64,000 bases of DNA, from assembly GCF_022539505.1 (NCBI RefSeq), contig NC_061508.1:29568256-29632255 (forward strand). The letters are read 5' to 3'. Shown one piece after another: positions 34,291 to 45,778 of this stretch. A program made the position numbers and the translations under genes. The first letter of the stretch is position 1. Every line of letters starts with the position of its first letter. The stretch comes from Lolium rigidum (taxonomy: Eukaryota > Streptophyta > Magnoliopsida > Poales > Poaceae). Below the pieces are notes generated by a model. That model saw nothing but the letters and a program-made list of their open reading frames with translations. It was not told the origin of the DNA and searched no databases.

Positions 34291-36856
34291 TCAATGTGCA
34301 GAGCTCCTGGGCACGCTGAAGGATCCACCGCCATAGAGCATCTGATATACTGGACGAATCCTCACGGTCAGAACTATGCTCAGCAATGTACCCAAGCAGG
34401 CCATGCCAGACAGAACACAAAATGTAAATCCAAAACAATTGGGGCCATAGCACGCGACATCAGAATCCGTCGTCGTGGAGTGCTGTTTTTGCACTTCAAG
34501 GTCGTAAATATAGCCTGCAAGACTGTTAAACAGGAGCGCTCCAATTGGATTCCCCATTGAGATGAAATTATAGATCTTTCCAAATTGCTTCAACCCAAAC
34601 AATTCTGATGAAGTTGAGATCATCACGGAGAATTGGATACCAAAGCATATTCCAAGCAAGGCAACAGAGACATGAAGTGTTGAGTAGAGACCCAGCGCAA
34701 ATAGCAGGTATGTAAATATCATCACAACTTGGGTGCATACAACCAATGCTGTCCGTGGAAGTATCCATGACCTGCAAAGGAAGCATGATGGTCATATCAA
34801 AATCCAAATCAAGGCATTTCAACCATGCATCAAAATAAGGAAGGGTTTTTGACTCAATACACAGTTGGTACTGGACCTCCCTACAATTCCATCTCTATAA
34901 AACAGTGAATATTGTCGACTCATTATTTATTGGCAAGTAATTTGAAGCTGGAATGGATGCTTTAGTCATTAACTTAGGGAACAGCTGATGCAGAACTGGT
35001 GCTTGGACTGGTAGATTAAAGTAAATCTTCTAAATTACACATTTAGAGAGCAAATGCAATTGACTAAAGCAGATATTCTGTTACCTGACAAGATACTCAG
35101 AAATAGCGCCGCCTCCTAAACGGCCGAAAAAGTTGCAGAAACTGAACAGAGAGAGTGATATAGTTGTGTCCACAGCACCGGCTGCAATGACAACTTGTGC
35201 TAAGTTGTTAACAACGGTGACTCCAGATCCGACCCCAATAAAATATACTGCAAAGAGAAGCCAGAAATCTGCCTTGAGCAGTGCTTCGCGAAATCTGAAG
35301 TCCTCTCCCCGATGTGGTCGTCTTCTTGTCTGCTTTACAGCCCCTTCACCCTCCGCTAAGAGAATGTCGATATCTGAGGCATCATCATCTTCTAGATTAG
35401 TAAGCTTTGATCCAGAGGAAGAAGGCAGAAGAAATGGTTCTGTGTGGTCATTATCAGCATCAGAAGAGTCCAACGGGCCTTTTGCACGGTTACTTGGAAA
35501 GAGTGTCATTTTCAAGGGTATTGCAACTGGCGCAAAAAGGAGAAGGGTCATAACAACAAGAATCAAATAGTTCCAAATATCAGCAAGTGCTACGACATGA
35601 TTCAGTATCGTGGTTCCAACAAGATACAATCCAAGAACAATACTGCCGATTTGAGCAAACAGAAAGTGAACTCGGTCTGAAGAATTGGACGCCAGGGAGG
35701 GCTCGCAAGGCCTCACAAAGTACATTGTCAGAAGGCACACAACAGGAACTCCCAGAGTGAGCAAAAGCAAAAGGCTCGCAGCTGAATCGTTGAGAACACC
35801 AGTGTATATTTCAGTGTAGACAGCAGCACTTAGACCAACATAACCTTTGAGGATGCCGGCAACAGCACCTCTGCTGAGCGGGAAGTTCCTCATGTTGGTA
35901 ACTAGAACGGCAGTTCCCAACCACGCGCCGCTGTTCGCAGCAAGGCACAATGCCAACCACACCTGTGGCACAATACAAGAAGGTTAGTAGCCAATTTGCA
36001 CTACGCTACCAGAGTAAAGTCTGCCTCAGAACGCCTGTGTTTGGTTAGTGGTCAATTTACACTATGCTACCAGAGTAAGGTCAGGCACATGAGGCTTATG
36101 TTTCACAGGTGTAGTACAAATCCTGAATATGTGCCTACTGCTGGCAAATGAAGCCAATTTGGTGTCTTCTTTTGCCCAAATATAATAACCAGGGCGTCCT
36201 TGGTTGCTAGTGTTCGCTGTTATGTTTCAGTTTGTGAGACGTTGGAAAGGGACATTAGTTTAGCAGGACCAGGTTCATCCCTAATTGTGAGATGTTAACT
36301 TGCGCCTGCAAAAGCGGCCACTTGGCACAAAAACAATGCCTTTGCCCTGAAATTACTGACACTACAATACAGCAGAGCAGTTGAAGTCCCATATCGCAAC
36401 CTAACGCAAATATCTACCTGATTGCAACTACTGGGCGAAAAACGGATCTTGAGAAATTGACCTCAGAGTAAAAAAAAGGGGGGGTAAGGATTAAAGTAGT
36501 ACAGTAAGATAAGATGGCGAGCTCACCAGCCAGTAGGGCAGCGCCGGGGCGATGCCGGAGACGGCGAGCCAGGTGGTGCCGTAGCCGAGGACGCAGGCGG
36601 CGGCGCCTATGAGCAGGAGCACCGCCGGGTGGAGGCGGTTGCAGAGGACCCCGGGGAGCAGTCCGAGGTTGTCCCCGACGTCGCAGGCGACGGCGAGCAT
36701 GGCGAGGCGGCTCTGGTCGACCCCGAGCGCGACCTTGAGCGCGTGCGAGTAGAGCGCGAAGGTGGAGCTGGCTCCCCCCGCCACCTGCACCCACACCGCG
36801 GCGCTGAGCCCCAGCCACGGCGGCCGGCTCCCCGCCTTCATCGCCCCCGCCCGCAT
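34291..36856 (-). CDS. Nodulin-like / NFD4-type MFS transporter, 3 exons
   Basis: Plant-specific Major Facilitator member with an N-terminal Nodulin-like domain and NFD4 C-terminal half; a multi-spanning membrane protein whose substrate is generally unknown. Exons on the minus strand: 36856-36527, 35962-35085, 34771-34291. All splice sites are GT/AG, and the frame joins to 562 residues, the family length. The start MRAGAMKAGSRPPWLGLSAA leads to VWVQVAGGASSTFALYSHAL and DVGDNLGLLPGVL, the family N-terminal signature. Other conserved pieces are AVLVTNMRNFPLSRGAVAGI, a central hydrophilic loop (SDADNDHTEPFLLPSSSG), then GVGSGVTVVNNLAQV, FGRLGGGAISEY and GKIYNFISMGNPIGALLFNS. About 12 membrane segments can be seen. 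Its first exon and upstream DNA have been copied several times downstream (36757-51900). No break is seen. Confidence 0.92.
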
Positions 36857-37276
36857 CCTGCACCACCAACACTGCCCCCTGATCTAGCTCTTTCTTGGAT
36901 GCGCGGCGAGGTCAGCCAAAGGTTGGGTTTTTTTCCGGAGCAGAGAGGAAGGGAAAGCTATGTTGGGATTTGCGAGGCTGTGATGATTTTTAATGGGGTT
37001 TTAGGGAGCTGAATCTGAAACCTTCCGTGTGCAGGTGGAGGATACGCTGAAAAAGGGGACTCCGATGGCGACGGTCGGCAGCATCGGCCCGGCCGGGCAA
37101 GGCAAGCTGCCGATCTCAGATTTTGGAAACTGAAAGAGAGAGATCGTCTGGGCTGGCGTGGCAGTTTGTCGAGCTAGAATGGGCCTGATCCGGAGTCTGA
37201 ATGGCCGGAGTTTTTGCTCTGAAATTGGGCAAAGCCTGGGAGCCTCTCTCTCTGCATTTTCTCCCAAGACTCTCAC

Positions 37277-39820
37277 TGGTCACTGCGTTGTACTGGTACT
37301 GGGCTGAGAACTACGTCACAGTCCTTCCCTCTCATACTCCAACATATTTTTTTTGATCTTTTTTGTTGCCGAGAACAGATTTGCATGATTATGTTCATGT
37401 GATGATGTATGAACTAAATCACTACATAATAGATATGGGAACGCCAAATATTTAAAACAAAAATGTATTGTGTAACCCTGCTTGTGGAGAATAAGCAACG
37501 CATACTTCATAATTCATTCCTGGTAAAATAAGAAACATCTTGTCGCTAGCCATCTGCAATGATTATTTACTATGATTTGTGGCATATGGTAGACAACTCT
37601 AGAGTGGAGATATTATTTCCCCACCTAGATATTTTGTTGTAAACTTAGTGAGAGAACCATGGTGAGTGATGATAGTACAGTTGTCCCGTACATGTATAAT
37701 TAGGGCGTACCCTTCCGCTCATGAAACCCCAAATAGTTTTGGTGCTTAGTGCTTGAGTTTTGATTTGAGGTGAGGGTTGGGATGAGAGTCACCTGAAGCG
37801 TAATTGCGCTATAAACATACTTGTATAGTCATGTTGAAGACAAGCACTAGGTCGTAAGAACAAAAGTTTAATCAAATGTAGGCATGTGAGAGACTAAAGG
37901 GGAGTAGAGATCCCAAATTAGTTGAAATTAAGAGCTAGCTCGGTTTCCATCAGACCATGTAAAGTTAATTTTGCGACAATGATAAAATACACAAGAGCAC
38001 CACAAACTCTAAATATGGCTAGTGGTTGTTTATTTTTCACTATTGTTGGCGATTGAATTGTTGGGGATGAAAACATCAATTTCCTTCGTGCTTGAAATTA
38101 TACCCCCATTACACTTCAAACTTTTCGAGCCATGTGGAGGATTAAAATCACCTGCCAATTATATTTAAAATTCTCATAGTGGACGCAGCGTGATGGGAAA
38201 TCTGAAAATTCAAAACAAAGTATGTTTTAAACATAAGCTCATAAGATCATATGGTAAACTGTAGTAATATCCAGGATTGTTATGAAATCGTGAAAACTTG
38301 GGAATTTAGGATGATGAGGAGTTGCTGAAGAGACAAATTTGATTTAATGTAACTAGTCATCAAGCCGTGCATCGCATGGGATACATTGTTGTTTGTCTTT
38401 TCATGCATATTGTTGTACAAAACTGACATAGTTTATAGAGTGACCATTATTTTTTCCTATACATACTCAAACTTATTCTAGCATATACATGGCCTATATT
38501 TAATTACCATCCACATGTTGTTGATTTTGTGAAGCTTAAATTTGGAGCTAGTGCTCCTAGTTAACTGCATGCTATAACTTTGTCCTCATCCTCTATGTGT
38601 TCTTTCACCCTAAGTTGTGTTACTCTATTCTGAACAACAGCCCGGTTACATCAGCCCCAATTCTGATTTGCAAGATTATATGGACATAATTCAAATTTAG
38701 TAGCTGCAAGTTCCAAATAAAATAAAATACACGGAAGCTCCAATTGTCCTGAAACAAATAATTATGCTCAACATGGACGTCATGAGAGGCAAAGCATGGG
38801 CAGATGCTGATTTATTATAAATCTACAACAGTGTGAAGCACTTCTTTACAAAACAGATGCAAGATTTTTATTGTATACAAAAGTAGATACAACTTCTCTC
38901 AAGTACCTCATGCAGTTTGTCAAGTGCAAGGCAGAAATATGCAAATGATCGTATATAAATATATATAAACAGATAACTTTCTACAGTTTCATTGCATTTC
39001 AATTAGAAGATGTGTATGTAACTATATATATGATATCATCTCCATGGTATGGTAAATTCAATTAAACATTTAACTGCAAAAGCATCTAGAAAGAAGCAAC
39101 TAATTTATTTCATTTTTTTGTATTTTTATTCATCCATTGCATCTAGTACGTGAGTCAAAATTGGGCCAAGAGTCGCATGTTGTTACTTCTAACGTCCAGG
39201 GATCATCTGGCAACTAAGGAAAAATCGAGAACTCGAATATGTAAGTAGTGATATTAAAATGCAATATAAATATATAATCTAATTGATGGTGTGATAGAAC
39301 AATTATGAGCATTTTCATTGCCATACTAAATAACATGTCACATGGGCACACTTAGTTTATTCATACATATATCTAATATAAATATAAGATCTTCAGTAAA
39401 AGGAAAGCATACATCGACAAATACATATATAACCAAACGATGATTGGAGAATAAGGACAATATACAAATGTTGACATGATTGCAAGCATACCAAGACAAC
39501 ATATTTCTTAGAGTAGGTACAGAGAAGACATCAGATATATATACCACCATCCAAAAAGAGTGCGCAAGAATCTTTGAATTTTCTTGATTTTACCAAAAGG
39601 TTTCAAGAAAAAATCATCATGGAGGCTCACAAATCCAATATTTATCATCAATTGTGCGGCCATCTAATGTCCTGATGACTGAGAGAAATGAAATAAATCT
39701 GATTGTGGAATTGTTGATTAGATTTATGTCAGATGAAGTAGGCAGTAGAGAGATGGTGATATGATTCCTTGTTCTTGGGCTGGTGAAGGGATATGGTGGC
39801 ACAACGTTAATGTGGTGTAA
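37277..39820. other. Upstream sequence of the transporter gene, no gene seen
   Basis: AT-rich, without supported ORFs. It is repeated almost unchanged in unit 2 (about 41731-44290), and its first 1.05 kb in units 3-5. If the transporter promoter is long, it lies here; no specific motif is claimed. Confidence 0.5.
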
Positions 39821-40129
39821 GACTAGTCACAATGCATAGTAGTATCATATAAAAGTATCATGTGTATGATACTACTACATGTTACTATATCCACAATGCA
39901 TGGTATCATGTACTAGTATCATAATCTTCTTATATTAACCGATTTGTAGAATCTCAATGCAGATCTATGTATAAGATGTATTTGATATTAAATTTTCTAG
40001 TACTACGTGTTATGATACGGTATCTACCTACAATCTCCTCTCTCTCATCTTTAATTGCACTGCCACCTCAGTTTTTTTGCATGCATGAGATGCATGATAC
40101 TACCTATGATACTCTCATTGTGGGTAGTC
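39821..40129. mobile_element. MITE with TAA target duplication (copy in unit 1)
   Basis: 309 bp. Ends GACTAGTCACAATG and CATTGTGGGTAGTC are imperfect inverted repeats. TAA flanks both sides (39818-39820 and 40130-40132), consistent with a PIF/Harbinger-derived MITE. The body is rich in GTATCAT/ATGATAC words. Confidence 0.7.
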
Positions 40130-40144
40130 TAATGACGATGGAAA

Positions 40145-40192
40145 GACCAGGCGCCACGATACTTTCATGACCAGGCGCCACGATACTTTCAT
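40145..40192. repeat. 24-bp tandem duplication beside the MITE
   Basis: ACCAGGCGCCACGATACTTT plus four bases occurs twice in tandem here but once in unit 2 (near 44625). It is a small length difference between the two large repeats. Confidence 0.7.
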
Positions 40193-40774
40193 GACCAGGC
40201 CGTTTTAGTACAGGTTCTTCTAATTAAAAGTCATTGGCATAATACCTTACATGACCTAGGATCAATCAGTGTTCAGAGGGAAAATCAATTAGGACTAGAC
40301 AAAAAATTGGACAAGATGGAGAGGATTTGCTCTTTATACCTGAATCCCTGCCCGCCTGGATTATAAATTTGAACTGCAATTGTCGACTTGCCAGTGCCAG
40401 CCGCGGACGTGTGAGAGATAAGAGAGATGAGCTCATCTCCGCCGCAACACCATAGGTGCGTTTGGTGCCTACATCAGATTACTGCACCACTGGTGTAGCA
40501 GGAAGGAGTCCCCTGCGCGTCGCAGACCGGACATGGGTCATAAAAGCCACATTGTTTGGTGGCCTGCATAGAGTATTTTCGACCCCGAGATTTGGGCTTT
40601 GCCCGTTTGGTAGGTCGGTTTTCAGGCCTTGTAGCAGCCCAGAACGGCGCCCCTGTTGTTTGGTTGCAACCTAGAATCTGCTTCTGCTTACCTCTTACCT
40701 TCGGTGGTGAGGTTTCCAGCGATCAACAGCACTAGCAAGAACACAATTCACGATTCAGGCAAACTTAGCACTGA

Positions 40775-40852
40775 TCATAGTTCAAACACGGTCATAGTTC
40801 ACGGCACAGGGCGATCATAGTTCACGACTCACAATACACGATCATAGTTCAC
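40775..40852. repeat. Degenerate short repeat TCATAGTTCA, four copies
   Basis: TCATAGTTCA occurs at about 40775, 40792, 40815 and 40841 with irregular spacing of 17-26 bp, and again in unit 2 (about 45224-45302). It lies in what would be the intron following the B3 exon. Confidence 0.6.
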
Positions 40853-40941
40853 AGACGACAGGAACAATAACTAGACACAGACATGGTAGCAGCGACACAG
40901 AACCAGGTTAGCTTCAGACATGACTTTGAAAGACGACACAC

Positions 40942-41230
40942 CTGGTGGCGTCGCCATGGTAACGGCGCATGGTCATCACCTCAGTGCAGGTGTAATCGAA
41001 GATGACCATATTGTACTGGAAGGTGGACACCTTCTTGAAGGTGAGGAACTGGCCTATCTGCAGCTGATGAGCGACGGCGAAGGCCGCCCACCCCTGGTCG
41101 ATGTATGCGTCATCGTCTTCTCTCACCGTAGTCATCCTCCAGTAGCAGCCAGTGTTGGTGGTGACGATGATGTTCGAAGGGATTTCTCCGAACCACCTGG
41201 CAAAATCATGAGGGATCCGTAAACGATCAC
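40942..41230 (-). pseudogene. B3 DNA-binding domain exon fragment (unit 1)
   Basis: The minus frame reads DRLRIPHDFARWFGEIPSNI, then NTGCYWRMTTVRE, then AYIDQGWAAFAVAHQLQIGQ and FLTFKKVSTFQYNMVIFDYT. This is a plant B3 domain (strand order and the QGWAAFA / IGQFLTF core). It ends at 40942 with CAG followed by GTGTGT, an intact 5' splice site. No other B3 exon is found nearby. Its upstream side (41230) is joined abruptly to transporter exon 1 sequence. It is a captured or duplicated exon of a REM/B3 transcription factor gene, open but without partner exons. Confidence 0.75.
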
Positions 41231-41328
41231 GGAGGTGAGCTCGCTCCCCCCGCCACCTGCACCCACACCGCCGCGCTCAGCCCCAGCCACAGCGGCCGGC
41301 CCCCCGCCTTCATCGCCCCCGCCCGCAT
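41231..41328 (-). pseudogene. Transporter exon 1 fragment (start of unit 2)
   Basis: ATG at 41328 gives MRAGAMKAGGRPLWLGLSAA and VWVQVAGGAS, matching the first 30 residues of the transporter. It then reaches a stop where the B3 fragment is joined. The 5' UTR and upstream region on its other side match those of the real gene, so the fragment keeps a copied upstream context. Confidence 0.8.
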
Positions 41329-44290
41329 CCTGCCTGTGATCTAGCTCTCGCGCTTTGGTGCGCAGCGAGGTCAGCCAAAGGTTGGGTTTTTTTCCGGAGC
41401 AGAGAGGAAGGGAAAGCTATGTTGGGATTTGCGAGGCTGTGATGATTTTTAATGGGGGTTTAGGCAGCTGAATCTGAAACCTTTCGTGGGCAGGTGGAGG
41501 ATACGCTGAAAAAGTGGACTCCGATGGCGATGGTCGGCAGCGTCAGCCCGGCCAGGCAACCTGCCGATCTCAAAATTTTGCAACATAAAGGGAGAGATCG
41601 TCTGGGCTGGCGTGGCAGTTTGTCGAGCTAGGATGGGCCTGATCCGGAGTCTGAATGGCCGAAGTTTTTGCTCTGAAATTGGGCAAAGCCTGGGAGCCTC
41701 TCTCTCTGCATTTTCTCCCAAGACTCTCACTGGTCACTGCGTTGTACTGGTACTGGGCTGAGAACTACGTCACAGTCCTTCCCTCTCATACTCCCACATT
41801 ATTTTTTTTGATCTTTTTTGTTGCCGAGAACAGATTTGCATGATTATGTTCAAGTGATGATGTATGAACTAAATCACTACATAATAGATATGGGAACGCC
41901 AAATATTTAAAACAAAAATGTATTGTGTAACCCTGCTTGTGGAGAATAAGCAACGCATACTTCATAATTCATTCCTGGTAAAATAAGAAACATCTTGTCG
42001 CTAGCCATCTGCAATGATTATTTACTATGATTTGTGGCATATGGTAGACAACTCTAGAGTGGAGATATTATTTCCCCACCTAGATATTTTGCTGTAAACT
42101 TAGTGAGAGAACCATGGTGAGTGATGATAGTATAGTTGTCTCGTACATGTATAATTAGGGCGTACCCTTCCGCTCATGAAACCCCAAATAGTTTTGGTGC
42201 TTAGTGCTTGAGTTTTGATTTGAGGTGAGGGTTGGGCTGAGAGTCACCTGAAGCGTAATTGCGCTATAAACATAGTTGTATAGTCATGTTGAAGACAAGC
42301 ACTAGGTCGTAAGAACAAAAGTTTAATCAAATGCAGGCATGTGAGAGACTAAAGGGGAGTAGAGATCCCAAATTAGTTGAAATTAAGAGCTAGCTCGGTT
42401 TCCATCAGACCATGTAAAGTTAATTTTGCGACAATGATAAAATACACAAGAGCACCACAAACTCTAAATATGGCTAGTGGTTGTTTATTTTTCACTATTG
42501 TTGGCGATTGAATTGTTGGGGATAAAAACATCAATTTCCTTCGTGCTTGAAATTATACCCCCATTACACTTCAAACTTTTCGAGCCATGTGGAGGATTCA
42601 AATCACCTGCCAATTATATTTAAAATTCTCATAGTGGACGTAGCGTGATGGGAAATCTGAAAATTCAAAACAAAGTATGTTTTAAACATAAGCTCATAAG
42701 ATCATATGGTAAACTGTAGTAATATCCAGGATTGTTATGAAATCATGAAAACTTGGGAATTTAGGATGATGAGGAGTTACTGAAGAGACAAATTTGATTT
42801 AATGTAACTAGTCATCAACCCGTGCATCGCATGGGATACATTGGTGTTTGTCTTTTCATGCATATTATTGTACAAAACTGACATAGTTTATAGAGTGACC
42901 GTTATTTTTTCCTATACATACTCAAACTTATTCTAGCATATACATGGCCTATATTTAATTACCATCCACATGTTGTTGATTTTGTGAAGCTTAAATTTGG
43001 AGCTAGTGCTCCTAGTTAACTGCATGCTATAACTTTGTCCTCATCCTCTATGTGTTCTTTCACCCTAAGTTGTGTTACTCTATTCTGAACAACAGCCCGG
43101 TTACATCAGCCCCAATTCTGATTTGCAAGATTATATGGACATAATTCAAATTTAGTAGCTGCAAGTTCCAAATAAAATAAAATACACAGAAGCTCCAATT
43201 GTCCTGAAACAAATAATTATGCTCAACATGGTCGTCATGAGAGGCAAAGCATGGGCAGATGCTGATTTATTATAAATCTACAACAGTGTGAAGCACTTCT
43301 TTACAAAACAGATGCAAGATTTTTATTGTATACAAAAGTAGATACAACTTCTCTCAAGTACCTCATGCAGTTTGTCAAGTGCAAGGTAGAAATATGCAAA
43401 TGACCGTATATAAATATATATAAACAGATAACTTTCTACAGTTTCATTGCATTTCAATTAGAAGATGTGTATGTAACTATATATATGATATCATCTCCAT
43501 GGTACGGTAAATTCAATTAAACATTTAACTGCAAAAGCATCTAGAAAGAAGCAACTAATTTATTTCATTTTTTTATATTTTTATTCATCCATTGTATCTA
43601 GTACGTGAGTCAAAATTGGGCCAAGAGTCGCATGTTGTTACTTCTAACGTCAGGGATCATCTGGCAACTAAGGAAAAATCGAGAACTCGAATATGTAAGT
43701 AGTGATATTAAAATGCAATATAAATATATAATCTAATTGATGGTGTGATAGAACAATTATGAGCATTTTCATTGCCATACTAAATAACATGTCACATGGG
43801 CACGCTTAGTTTATTCATACATATATCTAATATAAATATAAGATCTTCAGTAAAAGGAAAGCATACATCGACAATACATATATAACCAAACTATGATCGG
43901 AGAATAAGGACAATATACAAATGTTGACATGATTGCAAGCATACCAAGACAACATATTTCTTAGAGTAGGTACAGAGAAGACATCAGATATATATATATA
44001 CCACCATCCGTCTACACATCTGAAAAAGAGTGCGCAAGAATCTTTGAATTTTCTTGATTTTACCAAAAGGTTTCAAGAAAAAATCATCATGGAGGTTCAC
44101 AAATCCAACATTTATCATCAATTGTGCGGCCATCTAATGTCTTGATGACTGAGAGAAATGAAATAAATCTGATTGTGGAATTGTTGATTAGACTTATGTC
44201 AGAGGAAGTAGGCAGTAGAGAGATGGTGATATGATTCCTTGTTCTTGGGCTGGTGAAGGGATATGGTGACACAACATTAATGTGGTATAA

Positions 44291-44599
44291 GACTAGTCAC
44301 AATGCATAGTAGTATCATATAAAAGTATCATGTGTATGATACTACTACATGTTACTATATCCACAATACATGGTATCATGTACTGGTATCATAATCTTCT
44401 TATATTAACTGATTTGTAGAATCTCAATGCAGATCTATGAACAAGATGTATTTGATATTAAATTTTCTAGTACTACGTGTTATGATACGGTATCTACCTA
44501 CAATTTCCTCTCTCTCATCTTTAATTGCACTGCTACCTCAGTTTTTTTGCATGCATGAGATGCATGATACTACCTATGATACTCTCATTGTGGGTAGTC
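44291..44599. mobile_element. MITE with TAA target duplication (copy in unit 2)
   Basis: Same 309-bp element and same flanking TAA as at 39821-40129, at the matching offset. It was therefore present before the unit 1/unit 2 duplication. Confidence 0.7.
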
Positions 44600-45390
44600 T
44601 AATAACGATGGAAAGACCAGGCGCCACGATACTTTCATGACCAGGCTGTTGTAGTAAAGGTTCTTCTAATTAAAAGTCATTGGCATAATACCTTACATGA
44701 CCTAGGATCAATCAGTGTTCAGAGGGAAAATCAATTAGGACTAGACAAAAAATTGGACAAGATGGAGAGGATTTGCGATTTGTACCTGAATCCCTGCCCG
44801 CCTGGATTATAAATTTGAACTGCAATTGTTGGCTTGCCAGTGCCAGCCGCGGACGTGTGAGAGACAAGAGAGATGAGTTCATCTCCGCTGCAACACTATA
44901 GGCGCGTTTGGTGCCTGCATCAGATTCTTGCACCACTGGTGTAGCAGGAAGGAGTCCCCTGCGCGTCGCAGACGGGCCATGGGTCATAAAAGCCACATTA
45001 TTTGGTGGTCTGCATAGAGTATATTCGACCCCGTGGAGATTTGGGCTTTGCCCGTTTGGTAGGTCGGTTTTCAGGCCTTGTAGCAGCCCAGAACGGCGCC
45101 CCTGTTGTTTGGTTGCAACCCAGAATCTGCTTCTGCTTACCTCTTACCTTCGGTGGTGAGGTTACCAGCCATCAACAGCCCTAGCAAGAACACAATTCAC
45201 GATTCAGGCAAACTTAGCACTGATCATAGTTCAAACACGGTCATAGTTCACGACACAGGGCGATCATAGTTCACGACACACAATACACGATCATAGTTCA
45301 CAGACGACAGGAACAATAACTAGACACAGACATGGTAGCAGCGACACAGAACCAGGTTAGCTTCAGACATGACTTTGGAAGACGACACAC

Positions 45391-45679
45391 CTGGTGGCGT
45401 CGTCATGGTAACGGCGCATGGTCATCACCTCAGTGCAGGTGTGGTCGAAGATGACCATATTGTACTGGAAGGTGGACATCTTCTTGAAGGTGAGGAACTG
45501 GCCTATCTGCAGCTGATGAGCGACGGTGAAGGCCGCCCACCCCTGATCGATGTATGCGTCATCGCCTTCTCTCACCGTAGTCATCCTCCAGTAGCAGCCA
45601 GTGTTGGTGGTGACGATGATGTTCGAAGGGATTTCTCTGAACCACCTGGCGAAATCATGAGGGATCCGTAAACGATCAC
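45391..45679 (-). pseudogene. B3 DNA-binding domain exon fragment (unit 2)
   Basis: Second copy of the B3 exon, still open (RLRIPHDFARWFREIPSNII, then YIDQGWAAFTVAHQLQIGQF), with a few amino-acid changes from unit 1 and the same CAG/GTGTGT donor at 45391. It is joined to transporter exon 1 at the identical point, so the junction predates the duplication. A minus-strand frame reads 45740 to 45363 across the junction, starting out of frame inside exon 1. Confidence 0.75.
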
Positions 45680-45778
45680 GAAGGTGGAGCTGGCTCCCCC
45701 CGCCACCTGCACCCACACCGCCGCGCTCAGCCTCAGCCACGGCGGCCGGCTCCCCGCCTTCATCGCCCCCGCCCGCAT
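45680..45778 (-). pseudogene. Transporter exon 1 fragment (start of unit 3)
   Basis: ATG at 45778 gives MRAGAMKAGSRPPWLRLSAA and VWVQVAGGASSTF, almost identical to the real gene. It then runs 32 codons into the B3 fragment in a non-B3 frame before stopping. A chimeric 65-residue peptide could be made if this copy is transcribed. Confidence 0.8.

Larger units (their letters stand above)
36757..41230. repeat. Tandem unit 1: 5' part and upstream region of the transporter gene
   Basis: This unit starts inside exon 1 of the transporter gene (36757), runs through its 5' UTR and upstream sequence, and ends with a B3-domain exon fragment. It is repeated with high similarity as unit 2 (41231-45679), period about 4.46 kb. 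Landmarks at matching offsets: AAGCTATGTTGGGATTTGCG at 36954 and 41416, MITE at 39821 and 44291, B3 exon at 40942 and 45391. Confidence 0.85.
41231..45679. repeat. Tandem unit 2
   Basis: Close copy of unit 1 (36757-41230), with scattered substitutions and small indels. It contains an exon 1 fragment, upstream DNA, the MITE and a second B3 exon fragment. Confidence 0.85.

Noticed and set aside
37001..37276. Repeated 90-codon minus ORF (also 41449-41730, 45898-46173)
   Set aside because: It recurs only because the transporter 5' region is duplicated. The frames differ by indels between copies, and it lies in or upstream of the 5' UTR.
40456..40680. Possible MITE beginning GTGCGTTTGGTGCC
   Set aside because: TTTGGT words recur in direct, not inverted, orientation. 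No terminal repeats or target duplication could be defined.
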